From: Ruegeria sp. R13_0
Lineage (GTDB): Bacteria; Pseudomonadota; Alphaproteobacteria; Rhodobacterales; Rhodobacteraceae
DNA: 34,799 nt
Assembly (NCBI RefSeq): GCF_017743995.1
Contig: NZ_JAGHRB010000026.1
Span: forward strand, 1 to 34,799
Direction of reading: 5' to 3'
Positions 7,708 through 16,137 of the stretch are shown here, piece by piece. Every line of letters begins with the position of its first letter. Within the stretch, counting starts at the first letter, position 1. A model generated the notes under the pieces. It was not told the origin of the DNA and did no database searches. It saw only the letters and a list, made by a program, of their open reading frames with translations. The position numbers and the translations under genes are program-made.

Positions 7708-8549
7708 TTGCTAGCCTCAACGGTTTGGCGCTGAACGCCCAGTCCTTCGATCCCCAATTCCATCCGGTCGCCGGGCTTAAGGTAGGTCTGCGGGTCCTGA
7801 CCCATACCCACGCCCGGAGGCGTTCCGGTTGAGATCACATCGCCGGGCTGCAGTGACATGAACTGCGATAGGTGCGAGATCACGGTTGCTACGTCAAAAT
7901 GCATCGTTTTTGTCGAACCGTCCTGATACCGGTGCCCATTCACCTCAAGATACATCGGCAGGTTCTGCGGGTCCGGCACCTCATCCCGCGTCACCAGCCA
8001 GGGGCCGATGGGGCCAAACGTATCTGCCGACTTGCCTTTGACCCACTGGCCCGAGCGGTGCAGCTGGAAGTCGCGTTCGGACAGATCGTTGACCACGCAA
8101 TAGCCCGCGACGTGGTCCAGCGCGTCCTCGACGGAGACGTATTTGGTATGCTTGCCGATCACCACGCCCAGCTCGACCTCCCAATCGGTTTTGACCGAGT
8201 TGCGGGGGATTTCCACGGTGTCATCAGGCCCCATGATCGCCGAGGTCGCCTTGAAGAAGATCACCGGTTCTTCGGGTAGGGCCATGCCAGATTCAGCGGC
8301 GTGGTCGGCATAGTTCAAGCCGATGCAAATGAACTTGCCCACATGCCCGACGCATGCCCCAATGCGCGGCGTACCTTCGACCACGGGCAGAGCATCCACA
8401 TCCAACGCGCGCAGGGCATCAAGCCCGGCATCCGACAACGCGTCGCCCGCGATATCGCCAATAGCACCCGACAAATCGCGAATCGCACCGTTTTCAGCCA
8501 TAAGGCCGGGTTTTTCTTGTCCAACCGGACCGTAACGCAGCAGCTTCAT
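7704..8549 (-). CDS. 2,4-diketo-3-deoxy-L-fuconate hydrolase (FAH family), copy 1
   Basis: Cleaves 2,4-diketo-3-deoxy-L-fuconate to pyruvate and L-lactate, the final step of non-phosphorylated L-fucose oxidation. The protein is a 281-residue fumarylacetoacetate hydrolase fold member with metal ligands E124, E126 (DWEVELGVVIG) and D155 (VVNDLSERD), plus GLNYADHAAESG and STGTPPGVGMG. GGGAGA precedes the ATG. It sits between the 4-dehydrogenase and fuconate dehydratase genes, which makes the assignment firm for an otherwise promiscuous family, often labelled ureidoglycolate lyase. A paralogue of about 83% protein identity lies at 33789-34631 in the opposite orientation. Confidence 0.88.
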   Translation of the reverse strand: MKLLRYGPVGQEKPGLMAENGAIRDLSGAIGDIAGDALSDAGLDALRALDVDALPVVEGTPRIGACVGHVGKFICIGLNYADHAAESGMALPEEPVIFFKATSAIMGPDDTVEIPRNSVKTDWEVELGVVIGKHTKYVSVEDALDHVAGYCVVNDLSERDFQLHRSGQWVKGKSADTFGPIGPWLVTRDEVPDPQNLPMYLEVNGHRYQDGSTKTMHFDVATVISHLSQFMSLQPGDVISTGTPPGVGMGQDPQTYLKPGDRMELGIEGLGVQRQTVEASK

Positions 8550-8564
8550 CTCAAATCTCCCTGA

Positions 8565-9314
8565 TCAAACGGTCCAGCCGCCATCGATGGCGAAGGTCTG
8601 TCCGGTGGTGAATGCGGTCTCATCGCTGCCCAGATAGACGGCCAAGGCGGCAACCTCGTCTGCGTGACCGATACGGCCCATGGGCTGGCGCGCGATGAAG
8701 TCTTTCATCGCCTGCGCGTAGTCGCCGGTCGCGCGCAGGCGGTCGTGCAGACTGGGGCTGTCGACTGTGCCAGGGCAGATCGCGTTGCAGCGGATGCCCT
8801 GTGTGATGAAGTCAGCGGCGATCGATTTCGTCAGGCCAATCACGGCCGCTTTGGACGCGCAGTACGAAAAGCGGTTCGGCACGCCTTTGATAGACGAGGC
8901 GACCGAAGACATGTTGATGATCGAGCCACCGCCATTCTCCAACATGCCGGGCAGAACCAGCTTGGCCAGCCGGTACATCGCCTTGACGTTCAGATCAAAA
9001 CTGAAATCCCACTGGTCATCGTCGCATTCAAGGATCGAACCAGCACCAACGAACCCTGCACAGTTGAACAAAACGTCCAGCGCTCCGACGGTTGCGACGA
9101 CCTCGACCACAGCCTCTGCATCGGTGACGTCCAGTTTCAAGGCCGTCACACCCTCGATCGCAGCCAGTTCCGCAAGAGTTGCATCGTTGATATCGCAGGC
9201 AATCACCTGCGCGCCTTCGGCCACGTATTTTTCGACGCTGGCGCGTCCAATGCCCTGCCCTGCTGCGGTTATCAGTGCTTTCTTTCCGGCCAGACGGCCC
9301 TGTGGTTTGGTCAT
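8565..9314 (-). CDS. 2-keto-3-deoxy-L-fuconate 4-dehydrogenase (SDR family)
   Basis: NAD-dependent oxidation of C4 of 2-keto-3-deoxy-L-fuconate, giving the diketo acid for the neighbouring FAH hydrolase. It is a 249-residue classical short-chain dehydrogenase with coenzyme motif TAAGQGIGRAS near residue 17, acidic D of CDINDA for NAD preference, NCAGFVGAG, catalytic Ser in NMSSVAS, YCASK, and the C-terminal FAIDGGWTV. The resemblance is to the human DHRS6/BDH2-like branch, which includes the Xanthomonas enzyme of this step. TGAGGA precedes the ATG. There are 15 bases to the next gene and 43 from the secreted-protein gene upstream, so all four are probably one transcript. Confidence 0.88.
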   Translation of the reverse strand: MTKPQGRLAGKKALITAAGQGIGRASVEKYVAEGAQVIACDINDATLAELAAIEGVTALKLDVTDAEAVVEVVATVGALDVLFNCAGFVGAGSILECDDDQWDFSFDLNVKAMYRLAKLVLPGMLENGGGSIINMSSVASSIKGVPNRFSYCASKAAVIGLTKSIAADFITQGIRCNAICPGTVDSPSLHDRLRATGDYAQAMKDFIARQPMGRIGHADEVAALAVYLGSDETAFTTGQTFAIDGGWTV

Positions 9315-9357
9315 TTCGTCCTCAATCCGTATGATAAATTTCAGTCATGGGTGCCCA

Positions 9358-10128
9358 CTATTTGTTGCCGATGCCATTGGTGGCCAAGAAACCGAAATGG
9401 TCAGACCAGCCAGCGCGCGTGACCGCCACCAGCGGCTGGATCGTCACGCCGACAGTGCCCCCGACCACAGACGATTTTGCATCGTTGGAGAACCCGGCGC
9501 TGCCCTGCCACTGCTGGTCAACTGAGGTGCTACCCTTGATCACGCCCTGACCCAAATCGACCCTCATCTTCGAAGAGGTGTCCGTTGCAGATGCATGCAC
9601 CTCTTTAAGAATCAACAACGGCAATGCGCGCCAGTCGGCGTTCAAGCTCAGGATGCACTTATCGCTTTCGGTCACAGCCACCTCGTGGGGCTGGTAAACG
9701 AGGGCTTCGTACGTGTTTGCATCATTTGTGCCGTAGAAGATCGCCTGATCCTTCACCTGTGGCCAGGTTTCGAAGACGGTCAGAGCCTCCATGTATTGCG
9801 CTTTATCCATTGCAGCCTGTTTCGCGCCTTCAGAATTCGACTTGAGATAGCCCAGCTCCGAAACATCAAACTGCGCGCACTGCAACGCCAGAAGCTCGCC
9901 GTTCTTGGCAGGTGCATAAGTGTTGCCCGCCGCGCATTTGGCAATTGTGTCTTCCGAAACGAAGACGCCTATGTCGACATACGGACCTTCGTATTGCTGT
10001 CCACCAATCAGCTTGGGTTCAACAACAGCCTCGGGGAAAGACCTCCAGTCCGATTCGGCGCGCACCGCGCCCGCGATCAGAATGACGCAGCTTGCAAGCA
10101 ATCCATTGATTGTATGGGACGATTTCAT
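9358..10128 (-). CDS. Secreted protein of unknown function, first gene of the fucose operon
   Basis: The product of 256 residues starts MKSSHTINGLLASCVILIAGAVRAESDW, a Sec-type signal peptide with likely cleavage after the Ala of AVRA, near residue 24. I do not recognise the mature domain. It has three cysteines in the mature part (AKCAAGN, LQCAQFD, DKCILSL), so one disulfide is possible, and a glycine- and beta-rich C-terminal third (VVGGTVGVTIQPL). I chose the ATG at 10128, with GGGAGAAG upstream; a GTG at 10131 is directly in front. It is followed at 43 bases by the L-fuconate-pathway dehydrogenase, so it is probably co-expressed with fucose catabolism and acts in the periplasm or outside. 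No reaction is proposed. Confidence 0.75.
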   Translation of the reverse strand: MKSSHTINGLLASCVILIAGAVRAESDWRSFPEAVVEPKLIGGQQYEGPYVDIGVFVSEDTIAKCAAGNTYAPAKNGELLALQCAQFDVSELGYLKSNSEGAKQAAMDKAQYMEALTVFETWPQVKDQAIFYGTNDANTYEALVYQPHEVAVTESDKCILSLNADWRALPLLILKEVHASATDTSSKMRVDLGQGVIKGSTSVDQQWQGSAGFSNDAKSSVVGGTVGVTIQPLVAVTRAGWSDHFGFLATNGIGNK

Positions 10129-10184
10129 CACTTGCTTCTCCCTGATCTCGGCTTGGCGACTCTCCCACAGCGCTCCAATTCGTA

Positions 10185-10213
10185 TTTAAAACTTTTATTT
10201 ACAAATAAATCAA
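10185..10213 (-). promoter_or_regulatory. Likely promoter of the leftward fucose operon with TTTATTT-AC-AAATAAA palindrome
   Basis: On the minus strand TTGATT (10213-10208) and TTTAAA (10190-10185) are spaced by 17 bases, a reasonable -35/-10 pair. The spacer contains a perfect 7+7 inverted repeat, TTTATTTACAAATAAA (10194-10209), placed where a repressor would block polymerase. The divergent IclR gene starts at 10286. That this palindrome is its operator is inference; AT-rich palindromes arise more easily by chance than GC-rich ones. Confidence 0.5.
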
Positions 10214-10285
10214 CATTGACTTGCGCTGCATATTCAAGTCACTTTGCCCACGCATTCGCCCGCAAGCGCGAATTTGGAGGAATAC

Positions 10286-11068
10286 GTGTCTGCTACTTCA
10301 GAGAAATATCGTGCCCCTGCCCTTGAGAAGGGTTTGGACATTATCGAGTTGCTTTCACAGCATGCCGATGGCTTGGCCCAAGGTGACATTGCACGCGCTC
10401 TGGACCGATCCCAAGGCGAGATTTACCGGATGTTGTCGACACTGGTGCGACGCGGTTACGTGATCCGGTCCTCTGACGATGATCTCTATTCGCTCAGCCT
10501 GAAAATGTTTGCGATTTCGCAAAGGTATCCTCCGGTCGAGCGGTTGCTTGAGATGGCGACACCCAAAATGCGCGCCGTAACGCGAAAGGCCTGGCAATCC
10601 TGCCATATGGGGATGGAGAGCAATGGAGACATAGTTGTTGTCGCCTCGATCGCCTCGCCCGGGAACTGGGGCCTGGCGTTGCGCGTCGGAACCGTGATTG
10701 GCCTTGGGAATACCGGGACCGGCCGTGTTCTTGCAGCGTTTCGCAGTGACGCCGCCCTTGAAGACCTGCTAGACAATCACAGGCTTGCGCAAGGTGAGCC
10801 GGAATTGGATGTCGTTGAATTCAGGGAACATGTCGCCCGCATACGCGAATTGGGCTATGAGCGAATGCCATCAGCCACAGCGGTTGGGGTGACGAACCTC
10901 GCCTACCCTGTGCTGGACCACGAAGGGCAGGTAATCAGCGTTGTGAACTGTCCATTTCTGGAAAGGATCGACCAATTTGAAGTTCCGGGAATTGAAGACG
11001 TGCACCAACTCTACAAGTCGCTGGCGGAAGAATTGACCGATTTTTATACGGGCAAGTCGCAAGCCTGA
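10286..11068 (+). CDS. IclR-family transcriptional regulator (divergent to fucose operon)
   Basis: A 260-residue IclR protein. The winged-helix part is KYRAPALEKGLDIIELLS followed by QGDIARALDRSQGEIYRMLSTLVRRGYV. The effector domain includes GLALRVGTVIGLGNTGTGRVLAAF and VTNLAYPVLDHEGQVISVVNCPFLERID. I place the start at the GTG at 10286 because GGAGG lies five bases upstream. An in-frame ATG at 10244 would give 274 residues but lacks such a site. The gene diverges from the secreted protein-SDR-FAH-FucD operon and is the obvious candidate to regulate it. The ligand is likely L-fuconate or a deoxy-keto acid, by inference only. Confidence 0.87.
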   Translation: MSATSEKYRAPALEKGLDIIELLSQHADGLAQGDIARALDRSQGEIYRMLSTLVRRGYVIRSSDDDLYSLSLKMFAISQRYPPVERLLEMATPKMRAVTRKAWQSCHMGMESNGDIVVVASIASPGNWGLALRVGTVIGLGNTGTGRVLAAFRSDAALEDLLDNHRLAQGEPELDVVEFREHVARIRELGYERMPSATAVGVTNLAYPVLDHEGQVISVVNCPFLERIDQFEVPGIEDVHQLYKSLAEELTDFYTGKSQA

Positions 11069-11196
11069 CCTACCAGTCGCTTGTCAACAAGCCCATAAAC
11101 CATCCGTTTAAAAGGGGCGGAATAAGTAATAGTTGTCGGCAGATAGCAGTCCCACCTGCCCGAGCCGTTCTCTTTTTTGACTGGCTCTACCGGAGA

Positions 11197-12126
11197 TCAA
11201 AGCCGACTGGTCAAAGAGACAGTGCGCCGTCTTAGAAAGTTGAGCAGTTCCCGTGGATTGCCGGCCCGTTTTTCAATCTCGTCTCTCTCGATAGGGTCAC
11301 CGACGATCGGGCGCTGGGGTTTATCCAAGGCGTGCCGCACTTCGTACAAAAGCAACCCTTGACGCAGCGTGGCAGAGACATTGCTGGCGATTTGGTAGGC
11401 GCGACTGTTGCGCCCGGGAAAGCGGATGGGGACAACTGTGGCCCCAGACCGCTGGATCAACTTGGCTGTAAAAGGATTCCATTCGCGTTCTATAGCAGGC
11501 CCCCACCAACTGTCCGACGAGGCAACAACCCCGGAAGGGAACAATGCGATTAACCCTTCGTTCGCAAGATGCTCCATAGCTTTTCGGCGCATCTCCAGGC
11601 TCTTTTCAAGAGCGTCGGGTTCATGATCGAAGGGGACCGGGATCATGAACTGGTCAATCTCAACCACACCCGTTAGCAGAGACCGCGTTAGAATTTTATA
11701 GTCAGTTCGGACCTGACCGATCAGTTCGGCCAGGATCATGCCGTCGACGAGTCCGTGCGGGTGATTGGCGACAACCACCACGGGCCCTTTGCTCGGGATT
11801 TGACGAATTTCTTCATCGGGCGTTTGCAGCGCGATGCCCATCACCTTGAGGGCCTGCCCCCAGAAGGGTTGCCCAGAGGGCACGCCCATTGCCTCGAATT
11901 TTCGGATGCGACGTAACAAATGGAATTTGCTTGTCGCCAGCTCAATCGCTTTAATCGCCCATCGCTGAACCGGGTTGCTGAATGTGGACGCATAAGACAA
12001 GCGGCGCCGATCATAGGGCTGTTCGCTCAGGTTTGTTCCGTCGCTCTGGCCAAGCAGCAGCCGAGTCTCTTTGTCAGGGCGGCCTGTACCGGGCCTTTTG
12101 AGGGTCTGAGACCCCTTACCCCTCAT
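11197..12126 (-). CDS. PlsC-like phospholipid/glycerolipid acyltransferase, last gene of the sulfonate operon
   Basis: A 309-residue acyltransferase of the 1-acylglycerol-phosphate family. The active-site block is VVVANHPHGLVDG (about residues 117-129), where the His-Asp spacing is H-x5-D (H122, D128) rather than H-x4-D, as in the hemolysin/OlsA-like branch with NHPxGxxDG. FPSGVVASS and a VVPIRFPGRNSRA stretch give the substrate-pocket blocks. I start at the ATG at 12126, whose ATGA overlaps the stop of the universal stress gene. An ATG 21 bases earlier would overlap that gene further. About 50 polar residues precede the conserved part. The acyl acceptor is unknown, and its role beside sulfonate genes is not explained. 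Confidence 0.8.
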   Translation of the reverse strand: MRGKGSQTLKRPGTGRPDKETRLLLGQSDGTNLSEQPYDRRRLSYASTFSNPVQRWAIKAIELATSKFHLLRRIRKFEAMGVPSGQPFWGQALKVMGIALQTPDEEIRQIPSKGPVVVVANHPHGLVDGMILAELIGQVRTDYKILTRSLLTGVVEIDQFMIPVPFDHEPDALEKSLEMRRKAMEHLANEGLIALFPSGVVASSDSWWGPAIEREWNPFTAKLIQRSGATVVPIRFPGRNSRAYQIASNVSATLRQGLLLYEVRHALDKPQRPIVGDPIERDEIEKRAGNPRELLNFLRRRTVSLTSRL

Positions 12127-12530
12127 CGAAGGATGAAGACCGAACACGGCGCACGGCGTGAAATACGCGACGCCGTCGAGCCCAGAAGATAGTCTCGAAC
12201 GCCGGGTTTGTGAGATCCGACAATAACCAAATCAACATGGTTCTCGCGGGCAAACTCCGCAACCTTAAGGCCCGGCTTGCCAGTGATGACTTCGGTCGAG
12301 ATGTTGTCCGCGCCGCTCGCAAGGCGATCCAGTTCGTCCTTGATGCGCGCTGTCAGGTGGTTCTCGGGTTTCGACTCCACGAATTCGGCGACGAAACCGG
12401 GTATGTCTTCCAGCACTGTCAACAAGGTCATCCGGCCGTCTTCGGCAAGCAGACGGCGCCCAGCGGCGATTTTGTTGGCGACGACGCCTTCGTGGTCCAG
12501 AGCGACCGGGATCAGAATGTGCTTGTACAT
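12123..12530 (-). CDS. Universal stress protein (UspA family)
   Basis: A single-domain 135-residue Usp protein: MYKHILIPVALDHEG at the N-terminus and an ATP-site-like end, VIVGSHKPGVRDYLLGSTASRISRRAPCSVFIL. The spacing of the glycines there (G105, G110, G117-S118) is the variant often seen in GSHxPGxxDYxLGS proteins, not the strict G-2x-G-9x-G(S/T). Small UspA proteins are often encoded beside TRAP transporters and sulfonate genes in Rhodobacteraceae, where they may tune transport. It lies 71 bases after slcC and overlaps the acyltransferase start. Confidence 0.88.
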   Translation of the reverse strand: MYKHILIPVALDHEGVVANKIAAGRRLLAEDGRMTLLTVLEDIPGFVAEFVESKPENHLTARIKDELDRLASGADNISTEVITGKPGLKVAEFARENHVDLVIVGSHKPGVRDYLLGSTASRISRRAPCSVFILR

Positions 12531-12601
12531 AGTCAGTTCCTTTGTCGATTTAAGGGGCGTTTGTGGCGTCCGTGCTGAGGGAAACGATCATCTTGGCGGT
12601 C

Positions 12602-13612
12602 TCAGACATTTGCACGTGCAAGTTCACGCGCTAGATCAAGATATTGAGCGGGAACCGCTATGCCATGCGCCCGCGCGTGGCTGATCGATTTTGCCCGCCG
12701 ATCCCCCGGAAGCCGCGCGCCTTCGAGGCTGTCGATGGCCGTTAGCACCATTTCGAGACGATCCGTGAAGGCGCCCAGATTGCTTGGTCTCATGGCAATC
12801 AGGAACTGCCCGGACCCCGGAGAAGGCCCCTCTGCGTCGAAAAACGAAGCCACGCCCAAGCTGGGATTTGCACCTGTGAAAACCGACGCGAGAACCTCGA
12901 CCATCAAGGCGAGGACGGTTCCCTTTGCCCCTCCGGCTGGGGCCATGGAACCAGCCAATGCGGCGGCTGGGTCGGTTGTGGGTTGGCCGTCTTTGTCAAA
13001 GGCCCAGTCCGGCGGGATGGGCTGGCCTGTCTTTTTGGCATGCATGACCTTGCCGCGCGCAACATGCGACAGCGCCAGATCAATCACCAGCGGCGGCGCG
13101 TCGCGTCGCGGGGCAGCAAAGGCGATGGGGTTGGTGCCAAAAACCGGACTGGCGGCGCCCCAAGGGGCGATTGCAGGAGGGGCATTGGCAAACATCAAGC
13201 CCACAAGACCCTCAGCGGCGAGCTTTTCGACCTGCACCGACAGTGCGCCAGCGTGATGCGAGTTTTTGATCGACATCGTTGCTGTGCCGTATGAACGCGC
13301 CACGCTTATGCCCTCTGAGATGGCGTGATCCAGCGCCGGATACGCAAACCCGAAATCGGCGTCAGTGGAGATCGCTGTTTGACTGGTCAAGCGAGAAGCA
13401 ATGTTCGCATCTCGATTTATCTTTCCGCTACGCACCTGGGCGACATAGTCCCCGAGGCGCGAAAAACCGTGTCCCGCCTGGCCTTCGGCTTCTGCCGCCA
13501 CCAACGCGTTAGCGACGGACTCAGAGTGTTCACTCGAAACCCCCTGAGCCATCAATGCACCTGAAATCAGGGTCTTGGCCTCGGAAAGGCTGATGTTTTC
13601 CACATGTGTCAT
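12602..13612 (-). CDS. slcC: (2R)-3-sulfolactate dehydrogenase (malate/L-lactate dehydrogenase family)
   Basis: A 336-residue member of the Ldh_2 (ComC/malate dehydrogenase-like) family, NAD(P)-dependent and distinct from Rossmann lactate dehydrogenases. Landmarks are AEAEGQAGHGFSRL, the catalytic-region KNSHHAGAL, APWGAASPVFGTNPIAFA and DLALSHVARGKV. In sulfolactate degraders SlcC reduces 3-sulfopyruvate to (R)-sulfolactate, working with an (S)-sulfolactate dehydrogenase (SlcD) as a racemising pair. The position directly after suyB supports this. No slcD is present in the window, so it may instead channel 3-sulfopyruvate arising elsewhere. The ribosome site is weak. A hairpin separates it from suyB. 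Confidence 0.85.
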   Translation of the reverse strand: MTHVENISLSEAKTLISGALMAQGVSSEHSESVANALVAAEAEGQAGHGFSRLGDYVAQVRSGKINRDANIASRLTSQTAISTDADFGFAYPALDHAISEGISVARSYGTATMSIKNSHHAGALSVQVEKLAAEGLVGLMFANAPPAIAPWGAASPVFGTNPIAFAAPRRDAPPLVIDLALSHVARGKVMHAKKTGQPIPPDWAFDKDGQPTTDPAAALAGSMAPAGGAKGTVLALMVEVLASVFTGANPSLGVASFFDAEGPSPGSGQFLIAMRPSNLGAFTDRLEMVLTAIDSLEGARLPGDRRAKSISHARAHGIAVPAQYLDLARELARANV

Positions 13613-13628
13613 GGTTTTATCTTTGGGT

Positions 13629-13652
13629 GGGACGGCACCTTTGTGCCGCCCC
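13629..13652 (-). promoter_or_regulatory. Intercistronic hairpin between suyB and slcC
   Basis: GGGACGGCAC (13629-13638), a CTTT loop and GTGCCGCCCC (13643-13652) form a ten-pair stem, perfect on the transcribed strand apart from one G-U pair. No T-run follows in the direction of transcription, so it probably acts as an mRNA stabiliser or partial terminator, setting slcC and later genes at a lower level. Confidence 0.6.
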
Positions 13653-13660
13653 TATTCGAC

Positions 13661-14842
13661 CTAGGCGCTGCGATAGAGCTTGGTCATCGAGAATTCACGA
13701 TGGCCAAGCGCTTCGGCGGCTGTGTTGCGGCCATTGGCGGTGCGGCGGATCATGTCGATCAAGGCATCGCCCGCTTCGTCAATGGTCTGTTCCCGGCGCA
13801 GGATGCCTGAAACGTCTACGTCCACGTGCTCGCCCATCGTACGCACGGTCCGAGGGTTCGCGGTGATCTTGATGACCGGAACAATCGGGTTGCCCACCAC
13901 ATTGCCTTGACCGGTGGGGAAGGTGTGGATGACAGCGCCACCGGCTGCCATCAGGGTTACGCACTCTGCCGCAGCGGACGAGCTGTCCATGAAGTACAGC
14001 CCCGCGCCCGAGCTTGGCGCTTCGGCGGCGTCGAGGATGTCGATATATTGTGAGGTCCGACCGATCTTTTCGAGGTTGCCCAGGGCTTTTTCCTCAATCG
14101 TGGTCAAACCGCCTTCGATGTTGCCTTTGGTCGGCTGGGAATCCGACAGGTCATCGGTCTGATGCGCAAAGATCACGTCGTCCTGATAGGCTTTCCACAT
14201 CTTGTACCAACGCTCACCCACTTCTTCGTTGATTGCGCGTTTCTGGCAGATGTGCTCAGCGCCCGTAATCTCCGAAGTCTCACCGAAAAAGCCAGTGATG
14301 CCCTCGGGCAGCAGCTTGTCGTACATATTGCCAACCGTCGGGCAGGACCCCAGGCCGGTGGTGGTGTCGGACTCACCGCATTTGGTTGAGATCCACAGCT
14401 CGTTCAGCGCGCATTCCTCGCGCTGAAACTCCGAAGTCAGATGCACGAATTCCTTTGCGGCCCAGCTGGCCTGACGGATGGTTTCAAAATCGCCCTTCTG
14501 TTCGATCGAGAATTCGGCCACAGGTTTGCCGGTTTCGCGAATGCCGTCCGCAATCCGTTTGGTCCAACCGGGCTCAATGCCGATCACGACAACAGCGGCC
14601 ACATTAGGGTTCGCCCCTGTTCCAATCATGGTCCGGAAATGCAGCTCCAGATCCGCGCCAAATTGCAGGCGGCCATAGGCATGCGGGATGGCCAGTGTGC
14701 CTTTGACGTTATTGGCAACGGCTTCGCATGCTGCGTTCGAGATATCGTCGACCGGCAGGATTACCACGTGGTTTCGAACGCCGACACGGCCATTCTCACG
14801 ACGGTAAGCATGCACAGACATATTTTTGAAATCGAGTGCCAT
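13661..14842 (-). CDS. suyB: (2R)-sulfolactate sulfo-lyase, large subunit
   Basis: Large subunit of the iron-dependent enzyme that splits (R)-3-sulfolactate to pyruvate and sulfite. The 393-residue protein is the C-terminal (catalytic) part of the UxaA/altronate dehydratase family: [25 protein letters not shown] at the start, [56 protein letters not shown] and [23 protein letters not shown]. It follows the small SAF-domain subunit gene by 12 bases, the usual suyAB order, and GGAG lies before the ATG. Differences from sugar-acid dehydratases and the hps neighbours make the sulfo-lyase call secure. Confidence 0.93.
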   Translation of the reverse strand: MALDFKNMSVHAYRRENGRVGVRNHVVILPVDDISNAACEAVANNVKGTLAIPHAYGRLQFGADLELHFRTMIGTGANPNVAAVVVIGIEPGWTKRIADGIRETGKPVAEFSIEQKGDFETIRQASWAAKEFVHLTSEFQREECALNELWISTKCGESDTTTGLGSCPTVGNMYDKLLPEGITGFFGETSEITGAEHICQKRAINEEVGERWYKMWKAYQDDVIFAHQTDDLSDSQPTKGNIEGGLTTIEEKALGNLEKIGRTSQYIDILDAAEAPSSGAGLYFMDSSSAAAECVTLMAAGGAVIHTFPTGQGNVVGNPIVPVIKITANPRTVRTMGEHVDVDVSGILRREQTIDEAGDALIDMIRRTANGRNTAAEALGHREFSMTKLYRSA

Positions 14843-14854
14843 GAGACGGGCTCC

Positions 14855-15145
14855 TTACCAGCGCTTCGTTTTGCAGTTGTGGGTGTGGACGTGGCCGCCC
14901 TTGGGGATGTCGGCGATGATCTTGCCGATGTCCTCGCCGTATTTGATCGCGGTATCTCCGTCCTTGAAGTCTTTCAGCGCGATCTTGTGGCCGATCGGCA
15001 CATCAGCGCCCGATGTCAGACGGAAGGTCGAATTGTCATGGGTTACGCAGACCAGCATATCGGTGCCGGCCGTCAGGCCCTCGACCACCACAACACCGAC
15101 ATTGTCGGCATGTTCGTGGACGAGCAAGTGGGGGATTTCAGCCAT
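14855..15145 (-). CDS. suyA: (2R)-sulfolactate sulfo-lyase, small subunit
   Basis: A 96-residue SAF-domain protein, the small partner of SuyB. Landmarks are LLVHEHADNVGVVVVEGLTAG, a central GHKIALKDFKDGDTAIKYGEDIG and the His-rich end GGHVHTHNCKTKRW. The same module forms the N-terminus of the fused dehydratase at 26389-27942. It lies between hpsP and suyB with gaps of 11 and 12 bases, so the two subunits are surely co-translated. Confidence 0.92.
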   Translation of the reverse strand: MAEIPHLLVHEHADNVGVVVVEGLTAGTDMLVCVTHDNSTFRLTSGADVPIGHKIALKDFKDGDTAIKYGEDIGKIIADIPKGGHVHTHNCKTKRW

Positions 15146-15156
15146 TTGTAGTCTCC

Positions 15157-16137
15157 TCAGGCGTCAGGTTTTAGAATGATTTTCGGGGCCGCGACTCGCC
15201 CTGCCAGAATGTCCTCGAAGGCATGCGCGCCATCTGACAACGGGCGGCTTTCCACCCAGTCCAGCGCGCCCAGCCTGCCCTCGAACATGGCGGCGGCGGT
15301 GTCGCGGAAATCTTGTGCGGTATAGGTGTAGGTGCCGATAAAAGTGATCTCTTGCAGGGTCATGCGACGCACATCCAAACCGCCTGTGTCTTCACCCAGG
15401 CCGATGTGCAGAACCACACCTCCGGGCTTGGCAGCTGCAGAAGCAGCCACCCTTGTTGCCGCAAATCCAACAGCGTCGACAACAACAGGGAATTCGCCCT
15501 GAACCTCCTTGGCGACCCGCATTCCGCAGGTGGCGGCGAGGTATTCTCGACGGATGTCATTTCTCTCGACGATTACAACTTCCTCAAAGTCCATCGCTTG
15601 CAGGGACAAAGCGGCGGCCACTCCAATCGCGCCGCCACCAATCATAAGCGCTTGGCGCGGTTCCGATGGATGCAGCGCCTCAACGCCAAGTCGGGCCGCA
15701 TGCCAGCCGACGGCGATGGGTTCGGCCAGCGCTGCTTTGGCCAGTGAAACATCGTCAGGAACTGCGACCAGATTGGCTTCGGGGATCCGCACAAGCTCGG
15801 CAAAGGCCCCCTCACGCGGGGGCATCGAGATGATCTGGCGCGTCGGGCATAGGTTTTCACGTCCGGAAACACAGGCCGGACAGGCACCGCAATTGACCAG
15901 AGGGTTGATCGTCACACGCTCACCTGCGCGGGGTCCGTCAACGATGGTGCCAGCGGCCTCGTGCCCAAGGATAAGAGGAGCCGGACGGCGGTTGTCGTGT
16001 CCCAGATAGGCATGCATGTCCGAGCCACAGATGCCCACGCATTCCACTCGGATCAGCGCCTCGCCCGGCTGTGGGGTTGGGTCCCTGGTCTCTTCGTAAG
16101 ACAGGGCTTGAACGTCGGTATAAACAAGAGCTTTCAT
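15157..16137 (-). CDS. hpsP: Zinc-dependent alcohol dehydrogenase, DHPS 2-dehydrogenase (HpsP-like)
   Basis: A 326-residue medium-chain dehydrogenase. Catalytic zinc region is GICGSDMHAYLGHDNRRPAP and LGHEAAG; structural zinc cysteines are in CGACPACVSGRENLC; the nucleotide site is MIGGGAIGVAAAL. In Cupriavidus the HpsP protein oxidises DHPS at C2, which together with HpsO inverts the configuration so that HpsN can use the substrate. I start at the ATG at 16137, which overlaps the stop of the SDR gene (ATGA). An upstream in-frame start would add 40 arginine-rich residues read inside the SDR gene. Function is taken from synteny. Confidence 0.82.
   Translation of the reverse strand: MKALVYTDVQALSYEETRDPTPQPGEALIRVECVGICGSDMHAYLGHDNRRPAPLILGHEAAGTIVDGPRAGERVTINPLVNCGACPACVSGRENLCPTRQIISMPPREGAFAELVRIPEANLVAVPDDVSLAKAALAEPIAVGWHAARLGVEALHPSEPRQALMIGGGAIGVAAALSLQAMDFEEVVIVERNDIRREYLAATCGMRVAKEVQGEFPVVVDAVGFAATRVAASAAAKPGGVVLHIGLGEDTGGLDVRRMTLQEITFIGTYTYTAQDFRDTAAAMFEGRLGALDWVESRPLSDGAHAFEDILAGRVAAPKIILKPDA

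Noticed and set aside
6550..7734. Long open frame of 394 codons opposite fucD
   Set aside because: It is antisense to a gene with a complete set of catalytic residues, has a His/Asp/Arg-rich composition typical of a complementary-strand artefact, and no family resemblance.
11079..11092. GCTTG-TCAA-CAAGC hairpin between the second IclR gene and the acyltransferase gene
   Set aside because: Only five base pairs and no T-run; too weak to claim as the convergent terminator.
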